This document shows positions 8,548-17,411 of a stretch of DNA of 64,000 nt, in pieces. The stretch lies in contig NZ_LT907988.1 of assembly GCF_900089455.2 (NCBI RefSeq), forward strand, positions 1,054,001 to 1,118,000, given 5' to 3'. Under the pieces are notes generated by a model, which saw only the letters and a program-made list of their open reading frames with translations, ran no database searches and was not told the origin of the DNA. How positions within the stretch are numbered: the first letter of the stretch is position 1; the number at the start of each line of letters is the position of its first letter. This DNA is from Orrella dioscoreae (GTDB taxonomy: Bacteria > Pseudomonadota > Gammaproteobacteria > Burkholderiales > Burkholderiaceae_B). Position numbers and translations under genes: made by a program.

Positions 8548-11010
8548 ATGCAAGTATCCAAGCGACTGGCAGGGCTCTGCCTGGCCGCGGGCTTTCTCGG
8601 CTTCCTGGGCGGTTGCGCCACGCGCAGCCAGGACGCCGCCCTGGACATGCCGGGGTTGCAGCAGCCCGTGGAGATCGTGCGCGACAAGCACGGCGTTTCA
8701 CACATCTATGCCCAGAACGAACACGACCTGTTCTATGCCCAGGGTTTCGCCGCCGCGCGCGACCGCATGTGGCAGCTGGATCTGTGGCGCCGCCAGGGCG
8801 AAGGCAAGATGGCCGAGCAGTTCGGCCCTCGCTTCGTCGAACAGGACCGCGCGGCGCGCATGTTCCTGTACCGCGGTGACCTGGAAAGCGAGTTCGCCAG
8901 CTATCACCCGCGTGGCAAGGCCATCCTGACCTCGTTCTCGCAGGGCATCAATGCCTATGTGGACTGGGTGCGCGCGAACCCCGACCAGTTGCCCGAGGAA
9001 TTCAAGCTGACCGGCACGCTGCCGGGGCATTGGAGCCCGCAGACCTCGCTGATCCGCCTGTATGGCCTGACGCGCAACCTGAGCACCGAGGTCAAGCTCG
9101 CCCAGCAGGTCGCGGCGGTGGGCTTGAATGCCACGCAGGACCTGAACGTGTTCGAGCCGCCGCTGGCGCTGCAGGTGCCGGCGGGGCTGGATGTGCGCCA
9201 GATTCCCACCAACGTGCTGGCCAACTACCAGTTGGCGCGCGAAGGGCAGAAGTTCACGGCCGCCGATTTCCCGCGCAGCCCGCTGACCTTGCAGGAGCGC
9301 GAGACGCTGGCCGAACAGTTGTCGGCCACGCGCGTGGCCGCGCTGGACCCGCAGGCCGACCCGCTGGCCGTGCGCTACGAGAGCAACAACTGGGTGGTCT
9401 CGGGCGGCCGCACCGCGACGGGCAAGCCCATCCTGGCGGGCGACCCGCATCGCGCGATCACCATGCCCTCGCTGCGCTACATGGTGCACCTGAACGCGCC
9501 GGGCTGGAACGTGATCGGCGCGGGCGAACCGGCCCTGCCGGGCGTGTCGATGGGGCATAACGACCGCATCGCCTTTGGCCTGACGATCTTCGCCTTCGGC
9601 GACGAGGAAGACCTGTACGTCTATGACACCAATCCCGCCAACCCCGATCAATACCGTTACGGTGCCGGCTGGGAAGAGATGCGCACGGTGAACGAGACCA
9701 TCGATGTGCGCGGCCAGGGGCCGGTGCAACGGGCGGTGAAGTTTACGCGCCACGGCCCGGTGATCTTCGAGGATCCGGTCACGCGAAAGGCGTTCGCGGT
9801 TCGCGCGGCCTATCTGGAATTCCCGGGCACGGCCGCCTACCTGGCCAGCCTGCGGTTGAACCAGGCGCAGAACTGGCAGGAGTTCGTCGCGGGCATGGAG
9901 CGTCACTACACGCCCAGCGAGAACATGGTCTATGCCGACGTGGACGGCAATATCGGCTGGTTCGGCGGCAGCATCGCGCCCATCCGCCAGCGTGCCGACT
10001 GGTCGGGCATGCTGCCCGTGCCGGGTGATGGCGGGTTCGAGTGGCAGGGCTATCTCGATCCCAAGGCCTTGCCGCGCCAGTTCAATCCGGCGGAAGGCTT
10101 CATCGCGACGGCCAATGAGTACAACCTGCCGGCCGACTTCCCCTACAAGGAAATGTCTGCCCGCATGTGGGCCGAGCCCTATCGCGCGCAGCGCATCCAG
10201 GAAGTGCTGAGCCAGCCGCAGAAGGTGACGGTGGAAAGCTCGCGCCAGTTGCAGTACGACACGGCTTCGATGTTGGCCCGCCAACTGCTGGCCTATACGA
10301 AATCGCTGAATTCGGCGGATTCACGCGTGCAGTCCGGCCTGCAGTTGCTGAAGGAATGGGACGGCCGCAACACCGTGGATTCGCGTGCCGCCACGGTGTA
10401 CCAGTTCTGGCTGGCCGAGGTGGTCGATCGCGTGACCGCGCTGTATGTGCCGCCCAATGCCGGCAAGATCTTCGGCAAGCTGTCGACCGTGAAGGTGATG
10501 GAGAAACTGGCGAATCCCGACGCGGCCTTCGGCCCGCAACGCCTGCAAGCCCGCGATGGCCTGCTGCTGGCCGCGCTGGGCGACGGCATGGCCAAGCTGG
10601 TGCAGCGCCAGGGCACGGACATGGCGAACTGGGAATGGGGCAAGCTGCATCACATCCAGTTCGAGCATGCGCTGGCGCCCCTGCTGACGCCGGACCGTGC
10701 CCAGGCCTGGGCCACGCCGCGCTACCCGGTGGGCGGCGACAACGAGACCGTGCTGCGCGCCACCTACCGCCAGTCGGACTTCCGCCAGATCAGCGGCGCG
10801 TCCTATCGCCAGGTCATCGACGTGTCGAACTGGGACAACTCCGTGGTGCAGAACGTGCCGGGCCAGTCGGCCGACCCGCGCAGCCCGCACTACAAGGACC
10901 TGCTCGAAGGCTGGGCAACGGGCAAGTACGTGCCCATGGCCTTCAGCCGCGAGAAGGTCGAGCGCGAACGCAGCGACACCTTGACGCTGCGCCCGGCGGG
11001 CGCACGCTGA
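8548..11010 (+). CDS. Penicillin acylase family (Ntn-hydrolase) lipoprotein
   Basis: An 820-residue protein of the S45 penicillin amidase family. The ATG at 8548 has a strong GGAGGGA site 10 bases upstream and gives a lipoprotein signal ending in FLGGC, so the precursor is probably anchored by Cys at about residue 22. The alpha segment starts VEIVRDKHGVSHIYAQNEHDLFYAQGF, typical of the family. The autocatalytic nucleophile is the Ser of YESNNWVVSGG (codon at 9382, residue 279), where the precursor would be cut into alpha and beta chains. Members hydrolyse amide bonds of beta-lactam side chains, N-acyl-homoserine lactones or other acyl amides; the substrate cannot be told here. It is a single gene between two terminators. 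Confidence 0.88.
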   Translation: MQVSKRLAGLCLAAGFLGFLGGCATRSQDAALDMPGLQQPVEIVRDKHGVSHIYAQNEHDLFYAQGFAAARDRMWQLDLWRRQGEGKMAEQFGPRFVEQDRAARMFLYRGDLESEFASYHPRGKAILTSFSQGINAYVDWVRANPDQLPEEFKLTGTLPGHWSPQTSLIRLYGLTRNLSTEVKLAQQVAAVGLNATQDLNVFEPPLALQVPAGLDVRQIPTNVLANYQLAREGQKFTAADFPRSPLTLQERETLAEQLSATRVAALDPQADPLAVRYESNNWVVSGGRTATGKPILAGDPHRAITMPSLRYMVHLNAPGWNVIGAGEPALPGVSMGHNDRIAFGLTIFAFGDEEDLYVYDTNPANPDQYRYGAGWEEMRTVNETIDVRGQGPVQRAVKFTRHGPVIFEDPVTRKAFAVRAAYLEFPGTAAYLASLRLNQAQNWQEFVAGMERHYTPSENMVYADVDGNIGWFGGSIAPIRQRADWSGMLPVPGDGGFEWQGYLDPKALPRQFNPAEGFIATANEYNLPADFPYKEMSARMWAEPYRAQRIQEVLSQPQKVTVESSRQLQYDTASMLARQLLAYTKSLNSADSRVQSGLQLLKEWDGRNTVDSRAATVYQFWLAEVVDRVTALYVPPNAGKIFGKLSTVKVMEKLANPDAAFGPQRLQARDGLLLAALGDGMAKLVQRQGTDMANWEWGKLHHIQFEHALAPLLTPDRAQAWATPRYPVGGDNETVLRATYRQSDFRQISGASYRQVIDVSNWDNSVVQNVPGQSADPRSPHYKDLLEGWATGKYVPMAFSREKVERERSDTLTLRPAGAR

Positions 11011-11074
11011 AGGCGGGCGGGCGCCGCAAGGCGCCCGCCCAGGCAGCAGACAACAGGTTTTACCGTGCCGCTGG

Positions 11075-11104
11075 CGCCACCCCCGAGGGGGTGGCGTTTT
11101 TTTT
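11075..11104 (+). terminator. Strong intrinsic terminator after the penicillin-acylase gene
   Basis: CGCCACCCCC pairs with GGGGGTGGCG through a two-base turn, followed by a run of eight T residues. Confidence 0.85.
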
Positions 11105-11135
11105 CGGGGCAGCCAGCGCAAGGTGTTGGCGTGCT

Positions 11136-11594
11136 TCACGCAGCACGCGGCTGGTTCGGCGTGGCCGGTCCTTGGGGATCGTTCTCGGCGTCGGGGCGGG
11201 GCAGCAGCGCGGGCAGGTTCAGCGCCAAGCGCAGGCGCTGGCAGTCGGGGTTGGGCGAGCCGTCGGCTTTCCACATGTCGAACTCGCGGCAGGGCGTGGG
11301 GCGCTGTTCGTAGATGTCGCAGTGGATGCCGGGCTGGCCCAGCGTGCCGCGCAAGGCCACGCAGCGGCCCGAGCCCTGCTCCGTGCCTTGCATGCAGACG
11401 CGCGACGGGCTGATCGGGGTGACGAGTGCGGGCGGAACGACGCCGCCATGCAGCGGATCGGCTTCGCCGAAATAGAAGGAGACGCGGAAGTGGGCGCAAC
11501 AGGCGCCGCAGCTCAAGCAGGGGTTGGCGTCGTCGCCGGCAGGCTCGCCCGTGAGGGTCACGGCGAGGATGGGAAAGTACGCGTCGTTGGACAT
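11136..11594 (-). CDS. YkgJ-family cysteine-cluster protein
   Basis: A 152-residue protein with the CxxCxxCC signature (CLSCGACC) near its N terminus, followed by further cysteines in RVCMQG, CVALRG, HCDIYEQRPTPCREF and CQRLRL. This is the pattern of the YkgJ/CxxCxxCC family, thought to bind zinc or an Fe-S cluster; its function is not established. The ATG at 11594 starts MSNDAYFPI. Longer in-frame starts exist, but the added residues look like untranslated DNA. Convergent with the penicillin-acylase gene. Confidence 0.82.
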   Translation of the reverse strand: MSNDAYFPILAVTLTGEPAGDDANPCLSCGACCAHFRVSFYFGEADPLHGGVVPPALVTPISPSRVCMQGTEQGSGRCVALRGTLGQPGIHCDIYEQRPTPCREFDMWKADGSPNPDCQRLRLALNLPALLPRPDAENDPQGPATPNQPRAA

Positions 11595-12003
11595 GGTGGC
11601 GATACGCCAGGGCAGGGGCGGGAGCTTTTCTTGTTGTTGCGGGCGGGCGATGTCCGGGCGCGCGGCGCGTGCGTCGCCATCGCGCGGCAACCCGCTTGCG
11701 CGCATCGTAGCAAGGCCGCCGATGGCTGGCGAGCGTCTCTCGATGGTGACGTTGCGCGCGGCGGACATCGTCACGCCGTGCCGGTCCGAGGCCTTGGGGC
11801 GAGGGCGCACCGTCCTGGTGCGACGACGTGAGCCGATGGTGCCCAGCGCCGTGCCGCGCGTCGGCATGTCGACGGCAAGGTCTTGATTTCGCGGGTCTTC
11901 GTAGCGATGGGCGGAGCCACGGCCGGGTTGGCCCGATTTCTGCTTAGGCAAGGGTGTGCCCGCCGTGTGCCGGGTCATGCCGATGACAGCAGGAGGTTTC
12001 ACC
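11595..12003. other. Intergenic region without a supported gene
   Basis: This 409-base gap lies between the divergent YkgJ-like and Cache-domain genes. Open frames across it show no family resemblance. The only clear signal is the AGGAGG ribosome site at its right end (about 11990-11995) for the gene at 12004. Promoters for both genes should lie here, but no convincing -35/-10 pair was seen. Confidence 0.5.
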
Positions 12004-13053
12004 ATGGCGAACCAACCGGAACGCATCGTCGAATTGTCGCGCCAGGTCGAGCGTATTTCGCACGACAAGATTGCCAGCATCGTGGACATCAACCAGCAGG
12101 CGCGTTACCTCTCGCTCAACGCCCGGATCGAAGCCGCCCGCTCGGGCGAGGCGGGCCGGGGCTTTGCCGTGGTGGCCAACCAGGTCCAGCACGTCTCCGA
12201 ACAGATCACGGACATCGCGGATTCGCTGCGCCAGGAACTGGCCGGCTCCATCGCCGACCTGATCGCGCTGGGCGAGAGCACGCTCGGCGAGATCCGCGCC
12301 CATGAGGGCCGCCGCCTGGCCGACCTGGCCTTGAACATGATCGAGACCATGGACCGCAACCTGTACGAACGCTCCTGCGACGTGCGCTGGTGGGCCACCG
12401 ACGCGGCCGTCGTGGACGTGCTGGAGGCCGGTTCGGCCGCGGCGCGGCATCACGCCAGCCAGCGCCTGGGCGTGATCCTGGACAGCTACACCGTCTACCT
12501 GGACCTGTGGGTGGCGGATGCCAGCGGGCGGGTGGTGGCTTGCGGGCGTCCCGCGCGTTATCCGGGCGTGGTGGGCAGCGACGTGTCGCACGCCCAGTGG
12601 TTCCGGCGCGGCATGGCAACCGCGAGCGGCAGCGATTACGTGGCGCAGGACATCGACGTGGAGCCGCGGCTGGGCGGCGCGCAGGTGGCGGCCTATGCCA
12701 CGGCCATCCGCGCGGGTGGCCAGCGCGACGGCAAGCCCCTGGGCGTGCTGGGCATCTTCTTCGACTGGGCGCACCAGGCCGGCACGGTCGTTCGTTCGGT
12801 GGGACTGAGCGAAGAAGAGTGGGGGCGCACGCGCTGCCTGCTGGTGGACGCGAACTATCGCGTCATCGCCGCCTCGGACGGCAAGGGCGTGCTGGCGGAT
12901 CGCCATTACCTGCAGGCCGAGGCGCGGCGCGGGCATTACCAGAATGCCGAACAGGCGCTGGTGGGCTATGCACTGACGCCGGGCTATGAAACCTATACCG
13001 GCATGGGCTGGTATGGCGTGGTGGTGCAGCAGCCGTCGGATCGTTTCGGCTAG
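12004..13053 (+). CDS. Soluble chemoreceptor-tip protein with C-terminal Cache-like sensor
   Basis: A 349-residue protein with an unusual order. Residues 20-75 are a methyl-accepting chemotaxis hairpin tip: INQQARYLSLNARIEAARSGEAGRGFAVVA closely follows the conserved tip that binds CheA/CheW. Residues from about 115 onward look like a Cache sensor domain (TVYLDLWVADASGRVVACG, then a second lobe with LLVDANYRVIAAS). There is no signal peptide or membrane segment, so the sensor would face the cytoplasm. The ATG at 12004 has AGGAGG 8 bases upstream. It may sense a cytoplasmic ligand and signal to chemotaxis arrays, or act independently. No che genes are adjacent. Confidence 0.75.
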   Translation: MANQPERIVELSRQVERISHDKIASIVDINQQARYLSLNARIEAARSGEAGRGFAVVANQVQHVSEQITDIADSLRQELAGSIADLIALGESTLGEIRAHEGRRLADLALNMIETMDRNLYERSCDVRWWATDAAVVDVLEAGSAAARHHASQRLGVILDSYTVYLDLWVADASGRVVACGRPARYPGVVGSDVSHAQWFRRGMATASGSDYVAQDIDVEPRLGGAQVAAYATAIRAGGQRDGKPLGVLGIFFDWAHQAGTVVRSVGLSEEEWGRTRCLLVDANYRVIAASDGKGVLADRHYLQAEARRGHYQNAEQALVGYALTPGYETYTGMGWYGVVVQQPSDRFG

Positions 13054-13116
13054 GATGTCCAGGCTGGGCGCGCGGCGTGGCCGCCGCCCGGTGCGTCCGG
13101 TGTTCGCGCCGGTGCT

Positions 13117-13587
13117 TCAGCCGTGGCAGTCGGCCCAGCAATTGGGCGTCTCAAACAGGCGCACGCGCGTCAGGCGCAAGGCCTGGCCGTAGTGGCCCTG
13201 GTAGTGCGGCGCCAGCGTGCGAAAGACGATGCGCGCCAGGTTCTCGGCCGTGGGAATGCAATCCAGCACGACGGTCTTGTGGTCCGGCAGGGTCTCCAGG
13301 AAGCCGCGCACGGCGGTGTCGCCCTGGAAGACCAGGAAGGCGTGGTCCCAGACGTCGACGATGTGGGCCTTCGCGATGGACTTGATCTCGGAGAAGTCCA
13401 TGACCATGCCGTTGTCGGATTCGCCCGGCGCATCCAGCACCTCGCCCGACAGCGTGATCTCCAGCACATAGCGATGCCCATGCAGGTTGCGGCATTGGCT
13501 GCGGTGATCCGGGATGCGGTGGCCCGCGTCGAACTCCAGGCGGCGGGTGACGGAGATGGCGGCGCGGCCATCGGCGGAGGTGTTCAT
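13117..13587 (-). CDS. queD: QueD, 6-carboxy-5,6,7,8-tetrahydropterin synthase
   Basis: A 156-residue member of the 6-pyruvoyl-tetrahydropterin synthase family. The zinc histidines are in FDAGHRI and LHGHRY, and the catalytic cysteine precedes the second pair (QCRNLHGH). Other family blocks are MVMDFSEIK, LDHAFL-like WDHAFLV, and PTAENLARI. It converts 7,8-dihydroneopterin triphosphate to carboxytetrahydropterin, the second step to queuosine. It starts four bases inside queE on the same strand, so the pair is translationally coupled. queC and queF are not in the window. Confidence 0.93.
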   Translation of the reverse strand: MNTSADGRAAISVTRRLEFDAGHRIPDHRSQCRNLHGHRYVLEITLSGEVLDAPGESDNGMVMDFSEIKSIAKAHIVDVWDHAFLVFQGDTAVRGFLETLPDHKTVVLDCIPTAENLARIVFRTLAPHYQGHYGQALRLTRVRLFETPNCWADCHG

Positions 13588-14216
13588 GGAATGCCTATGT
13601 ATTTATGCGTCTGCAGGCTCAGCCGCCAGGGCGGATGCGCGGTGCAGTATTCGACCGCCAGCGCCGTGTTGGCCACGCGCGCGGGGCCATCCATGGGTTG
13701 CAGCCAGAAATGCGTGAAGTCCAGGCCGGCGAACCGGGCTGGCGTGTGTTCGGGTTGAGGATAGACCAGCTTGAGTTCATCGCCACGGGTTTGCGCCAGC
13801 GGCGCCGATCCCTTGGGGCTGACGCAGATCCAGTCCACGCCGGGCGGGACGGGCAGGGTGCCGTTGGTCTCGATGGCGATGGTGAAGCCTTGGGCGTGCG
13901 CGGCCTCGATCAGCGCGGGGTCCAGTTGCAGCAGCGGCTCGCCACCCGTGAAAACCACGTAGCGGTGCTCGGTGCCTGGCCCCCAACAGGCGGCCAGGGC
14001 GTCGGCCAGCGCCTGGGCATCGGCGAACTTGCCGCCGCCGTCGCCATCGGTGCCGACGAAATCCGTGTCGCAGAACCGGCAGGCCGCACTCACGCGATCG
14101 GCTTCGCGGCCGGTCCACAGGTTGCAGCCGGCGAAGCGGCAGAATACCGAGGCGCGGCCCGCATGGGCACCTTCGCCCTGCAGGGTCTTGAACAGTTCTT
14201 TGACGGAATAGGCCAT
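13584..14216 (-). CDS. queE: QueE, 7-carboxy-7-deazaguanine synthase (radical SAM)
   Basis: A 210-residue radical SAM enzyme starting at ATG 14216 (MAYSVKELFKTLQGEG). Its cluster motif is C-x14-C-x2-C (GCNLW ... ACRFCDTDF), the longer-spaced variant found in part of the QueE family in place of CxxxCxxC. TGGEPLLQ matches the SAM-binding GGEP motif. It makes the deazaguanine ring from QueD's product. It is first in the queE-queD pair, overlapping queD by 4 bases (ATGA). Confidence 0.93.
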   Translation of the reverse strand: MAYSVKELFKTLQGEGAHAGRASVFCRFAGCNLWTGREADRVSAACRFCDTDFVGTDGDGGGKFADAQALADALAACWGPGTEHRYVVFTGGEPLLQLDPALIEAAHAQGFTIAIETNGTLPVPPGVDWICVSPKGSAPLAQTRGDELKLVYPQPEHTPARFAGLDFTHFWLQPMDGPARVANTALAVEYCTAHPPWRLSLQTHKYIGIP

Positions 14217-14393
14217 GGCGGCGCTTGCTGGAAACGAGAAAAAACAGACAGGGTGCGAATTGAATGCGTGACGGGCCGGGCAGGCCAGGGGCCGCGAAGA
14301 CGGGGCCGAAAGGCTGCTCCCAGCACCGCCGGGCACCAGGGCGGCGGCGCCGGGACGCGGATCCGGCCTGGCTGCCGGCTCGGGGTTGCAAGA

Positions 14394-14449
14394 GCGCGGT
14401 TGCCAGTGCGCGGTTGCCAGTGCTCAGTTGCCAATGCTCAGTTGCCAAT
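14394..14449. repeat. Four tandem copies of a 14-bp unit
   Basis: Copies 1 and 2 (14394-14407, 14408-14421) are both GCGCGGTTGCCAGT. Copies 3 and 4 (14422-14435, 14436-14449) are both GCTCAGTTGCCAAT. The two pairs differ at three positions (G/T, G/A and G/A), so they look like successive duplications. It lies in the 362-base gap between the GntR-type regulator and queE, which holds no supported gene. Confidence 0.9.
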
Positions 14450-14578
14450 GGCCTTACAACCAGGCTGCAACGCACACAGGTCCGGGCAACCCGCCATTTT
14501 AGCCGCTTGCGGGTTTTCCCGTGTCGCGCGCTCGCGACAAGGCGCCAGGCAAGGCCGGTGTCGCGCCGGCGCCGCGGC

Positions 14579-15241
14579 TCAGGCGGTTTCCTGCAGCAGC
14601 GACAGCGAGGCGATCAGGTCGGCGAAACGCTGGCCCTGGACCAGCACGTGGTCGCGGGCCAACCGGGCGCTGCGGTCGGCCTCGCCCGCGCGCAGCGCGG
14701 CCACGATGGCCTCGTGCTCGCCGAACGACGTGGCGACGCGGTCGCGCACGCGCAACTGCAGGCGGCGGTAGGGGCGCAGCCGCCGGTGCAGGCGTTGCGC
14801 CTCTTCTGCCAGGAACTGGTTGTGGCTGCCGGCGTAGATCAGGCTGTGGAAGTGCTCGTTGCGCAGGTAATAGGCATCGGGATCGCGCGCCTGGCAGGAG
14901 TCTTCGCAGGCCAGGTGCGCGGCGGTCAGCGCCGCGTGCTCGGTGTCGCTCATGCGGCGGGCCGCCAGGCGCGCGCACATGGCTTCCAGCTCGGCCATGA
15001 CCTCGAACATCTCCACCAGGCGTGCCGGACCGATTTCCGCCACGACGGCGCCACGGCGCGGACGGATTTCCACCAGACCTTCCGACGCCAACTGGATCAG
15101 TGCTTCACGAATGGGGGTGCGCGAGACGCCGAAGCGCGTGGCCAGCTCGGTCTCGTCCAGGTGATGGCCTGGGACGAACTCGCCGACGGCGATGCATTCT
15201 TCCAGGGTATCGCGCAGCGATTCGGAGCGGCGTTTCGTCAC
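14579..15241 (-). CDS. GntR-family (FCD/FadR-type) transcription regulator, likely of mdc
   Basis: A 220-residue regulator. Residues 5-70 are a winged helix-turn-helix of the GntR family (ELATRFGVSRTPIREAL, then GLVEIRPRRGAVV). Residues 85-210 are an all-helical FCD ligand domain with the metal-site pattern (NEHFHSLIY, EHEAIVAALRAG). It is transcribed away from mdcA, with 160 bases between the two starts, so control of the malonate operon is the natural inference. Klebsiella and Acinetobacter mdc operons are controlled by a LysR-type MdcR; a GntR/FCD regulator here is a different arrangement. Ligand unknown; malonate or malonyl-CoA are candidates. Confidence 0.88.
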   Translation of the reverse strand: MTKRRSESLRDTLEECIAVGEFVPGHHLDETELATRFGVSRTPIREALIQLASEGLVEIRPRRGAVVAEIGPARLVEMFEVMAELEAMCARLAARRMSDTEHAALTAAHLACEDSCQARDPDAYYLRNEHFHSLIYAGSHNQFLAEEAQRLHRRLRPYRRLQLRVRDRVATSFGEHEAIVAALRAGEADRSARLARDHVLVQGQRFADLIASLSLLQETA

Positions 15242-15316
15242 GGGGATCCTTTCTTGTCGTCGTCGGCGTCCTGGCCCGCAGTGTAGTGGAAAACCGGAAA
15301 GTCGCTTGCTATTTGT

Positions 15317-15347
15317 ATTCTTGAATTGCTATCGTGTATACAAGAAT
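15317..15347. promoter_or_regulatory. Candidate operator between the GntR regulator and mdcA
   Basis: ATTCTTG (15317-15323) and CAAGAAT (15341-15347) form a perfect inverted repeat, and the palindrome TGTATACA (15335-15342) overlaps the right arm. The GTATAC core resembles sites reported for several FCD-type GntR regulators. The segment is AT-rich relative to both flanking genes and lies 55 bases before the mdcA start. Confidence 0.5.
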
Positions 15348-15401
15348 TCATTTCAAGTGGACAAAGCTGGGCGCAGGCCCGGCCCAGACAGGAGCCAGGA
15401 C

Positions 15402-17075
15402 ATGACGCCCGATGCGGCCAAGCAATGGGATACGTCGACACGCAGCCGGCAGGCCCGGTTGGCGCGCGCGCGGCAAGCCGTGGGCGCGCGCCTGCGGGAC
15501 AAGCAGGTGCAGCCCGAGGACATCGGCGCGCTGTTGTCGGCGGTGATCGAACCAGGCGACCGTGTGTGCCTGGAGGGCAACAACCAGAAGCAGGCCGATT
15601 TCCTGGCCGCCGCGCTGGCGGCGCTGGACCCGGCCCAGGTGCATGACCTGCACATGGTGCAATCGGTGCTGGCGCTGCCCGAGCACCTGGACATCTTCGA
15701 GCGTGGCATCGCCGCGCGGCTGGACTTCTCGTTCTCCGGCCCGCAGGCGCAGCGCCTGGCCAAGCTGGTGGACGCGCGGCGCATCCAGATCGGCGCCATC
15801 CATACCTACCTGGAACTGTTCTCGCGCTATTTCGTGGATCTCACGCCGCGCGTGAGCCTGGTGTGCGCGCAGGCGGCGGACGCCCAGGGCAATCTCTATA
15901 CCGGCCCCAATACCGAGGACACGCCTGCCATCGTCGAGGCCACGGCCTTCCGGCGCGGCATCGTGATCGCCCAGGTCAACGAAATCGTGGACACCGTGCC
16001 GCGCGTGGACATTCCCGCCGACTGGGTCGATTTCGTCGTCCAGAGCCCGCGTCCGCATTTCATCGAGCCGCTGTTCACGCGCGATCCCGCCCTGATCTCG
16101 GAGATCCAGGTGCTGATGGCCATGATGGCCATCAAGGGCATCTACGCCGAATATGGCGTGCAGCGCCTGAACCACGGCATCGGTTTCGATACGGCCGCCA
16201 TCGAACTGCTGTTGCCGACCTACGCCGCTTCGCTGGGCCTGAAAGGCAAGATCTGCCGCCACTGGGCGCTGAATCCGCATCCCGCGCTGATCCCGGCCAT
16301 CGAGGCGGGCTTCGTCGAATCGGTGCATTCCTTCGGCTCGGAACTGGGCATGGAGTCCTATGTCGCCGCCCGGTCGGACGTCTTCTTCACCGGTGCCGAC
16401 GGCAGCATGCGCAGCAACCGCGCCTTCTGCCAGGCGGCCGGCCACTACGCCTGCGACCTCTTCATCGGCTCGACCCTGCAGATCGACCTGCAGGGCAACA
16501 GCTCCACCGCCACGCGCGGGCGCATCGCCGGTTTCGGCGGTGCGTCGAACATGGGCGCCGACGCCCGTGGCCGCCGCCATGCCAGCCCGGCCTGGCTTCG
16601 CGCCGGCCAGGAAGCGCAGGCGGGCGGCGCGGGCGCCATGCCGCGCGGACGCAAGCTGGTCGTGCAGATGGTGGAAACCTTCCGCGAGCACATGGCCCCG
16701 GCTTTCGTCGAGACGCTGGATGCCTGGGGACTGGCCGAGGACATGGGCATGGAATTGCCGCCGGTCATGATCTACGGCGACGACGTCACGCACATCCTGA
16801 CCGAGGAGGGCATTGCCAACCTGCTGCTGTGCCGCACGGCCGAAGAGCGTGAGCAGGCCATCCGTGGCGTGGCGGGCTACACGCCGGTGGGCCTGGCGCG
16901 CGACAGGCGCATGGTCGAAAACCTGCGCGACCGCGGCGTCATCCGTCGCCCGGCCGACCTGGGCATCGATCCGCGCCTGGCCACGCGGGACCTGCTGGCC
17001 GCGCGCACGGTCAAGGATCTGGTTCGCGCGTCGGGCGGGCGCTACCAGCCGCCGCGCCGCTTTCGCAATTGGTAA
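15402..17075 (+). CDS. mdcA: Malonate decarboxylase alpha subunit (acetyl-ACP:malonate ACP transferase)
   Basis: A 557-residue protein matching MdcA throughout, for example GNNQKQADFLA, GNLYTGPNTEDTPAIVEATAF, the central FGSELGMESYVAARSDVFFTG, and C-terminal VTHILTEEGIANLL. In the known enzyme this subunit swaps acetyl for malonyl on the thiol of the carrier protein MdcC, allowing decarboxylation by MdcDE. The ATG at 15402 has AGGAG 12 bases upstream; longer frames run into the promoter. First gene of mdcACDEGBH. Confidence 0.95.
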   Translation: MTPDAAKQWDTSTRSRQARLARARQAVGARLRDKQVQPEDIGALLSAVIEPGDRVCLEGNNQKQADFLAAALAALDPAQVHDLHMVQSVLALPEHLDIFERGIAARLDFSFSGPQAQRLAKLVDARRIQIGAIHTYLELFSRYFVDLTPRVSLVCAQAADAQGNLYTGPNTEDTPAIVEATAFRRGIVIAQVNEIVDTVPRVDIPADWVDFVVQSPRPHFIEPLFTRDPALISEIQVLMAMMAIKGIYAEYGVQRLNHGIGFDTAAIELLLPTYAASLGLKGKICRHWALNPHPALIPAIEAGFVESVHSFGSELGMESYVAARSDVFFTGADGSMRSNRAFCQAAGHYACDLFIGSTLQIDLQGNSSTATRGRIAGFGGASNMGADARGRRHASPAWLRAGQEAQAGGAGAMPRGRKLVVQMVETFREHMAPAFVETLDAWGLAEDMGMELPPVMIYGDDVTHILTEEGIANLLLCRTAEEREQAIRGVAGYTPVGLARDRRMVENLRDRGVIRRPADLGIDPRLATRDLLAARTVKDLVRASGGRYQPPRRFRNW

Positions 17076-17087
17076 GGGAGCATCGCC

Positions 17088-17411
17088 ATGGAACAACTGC
17101 ATTACCGCCATGAAGGCGGCAAGCCCTTGGCCGCCGCGGGCGCCCAACTGGTGGGCGTGGTGGCCTCCGGCAACCTGGAAGTGCTGGTGGAATCGGCGCA
17201 ACTGGCCGGTGCCTGCGAGGTCGACATCACGACCGCCGCCACCGGTTTCGGCCGTATCTGGGAGGCCGTCATCCAGGATTTCTTCACGCGTCACCCGCTC
17301 GGCGACGTGCGCGTATCGATCAACGACAACGGCGCGACGCCGGCCATCGTCAGCCTGCGGCTGGACCAGGCCGTCGAGGCCTATCGCGCCGCCACCGGAG
17401 CCAAGCCATGA
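17088..17411 (+). CDS. mdcC: Malonate decarboxylase acyl-carrier protein (delta subunit)
   Basis: A 107-residue carrier protein. The serine in VVASGNLEVLVE (about residue 28) matches the site that receives the 2'-(5''-triphosphoribosyl)-3'-dephospho-CoA prosthetic group. Its closest relatives are citrate lyase gamma subunits (CitD). It lies 12 bases after mdcA and overlaps mdcD by 4 bases. Confidence 0.94.
   Translation: MEQLHYRHEGGKPLAAAGAQLVGVVASGNLEVLVESAQLAGACEVDITTAATGFGRIWEAVIQDFFTRHPLGDVRVSINDNGATPAIVSLRLDQAVEAYRAATGAKP

Noticed and set aside
10167-11831. A 554-codon frame crossing the 3' end of the penicillin-acylase gene, its terminator and the YkgJ-like gene
   Set aside because: It runs through a strong terminator and antisense to a recognisable gene; no ribosome site or motif.
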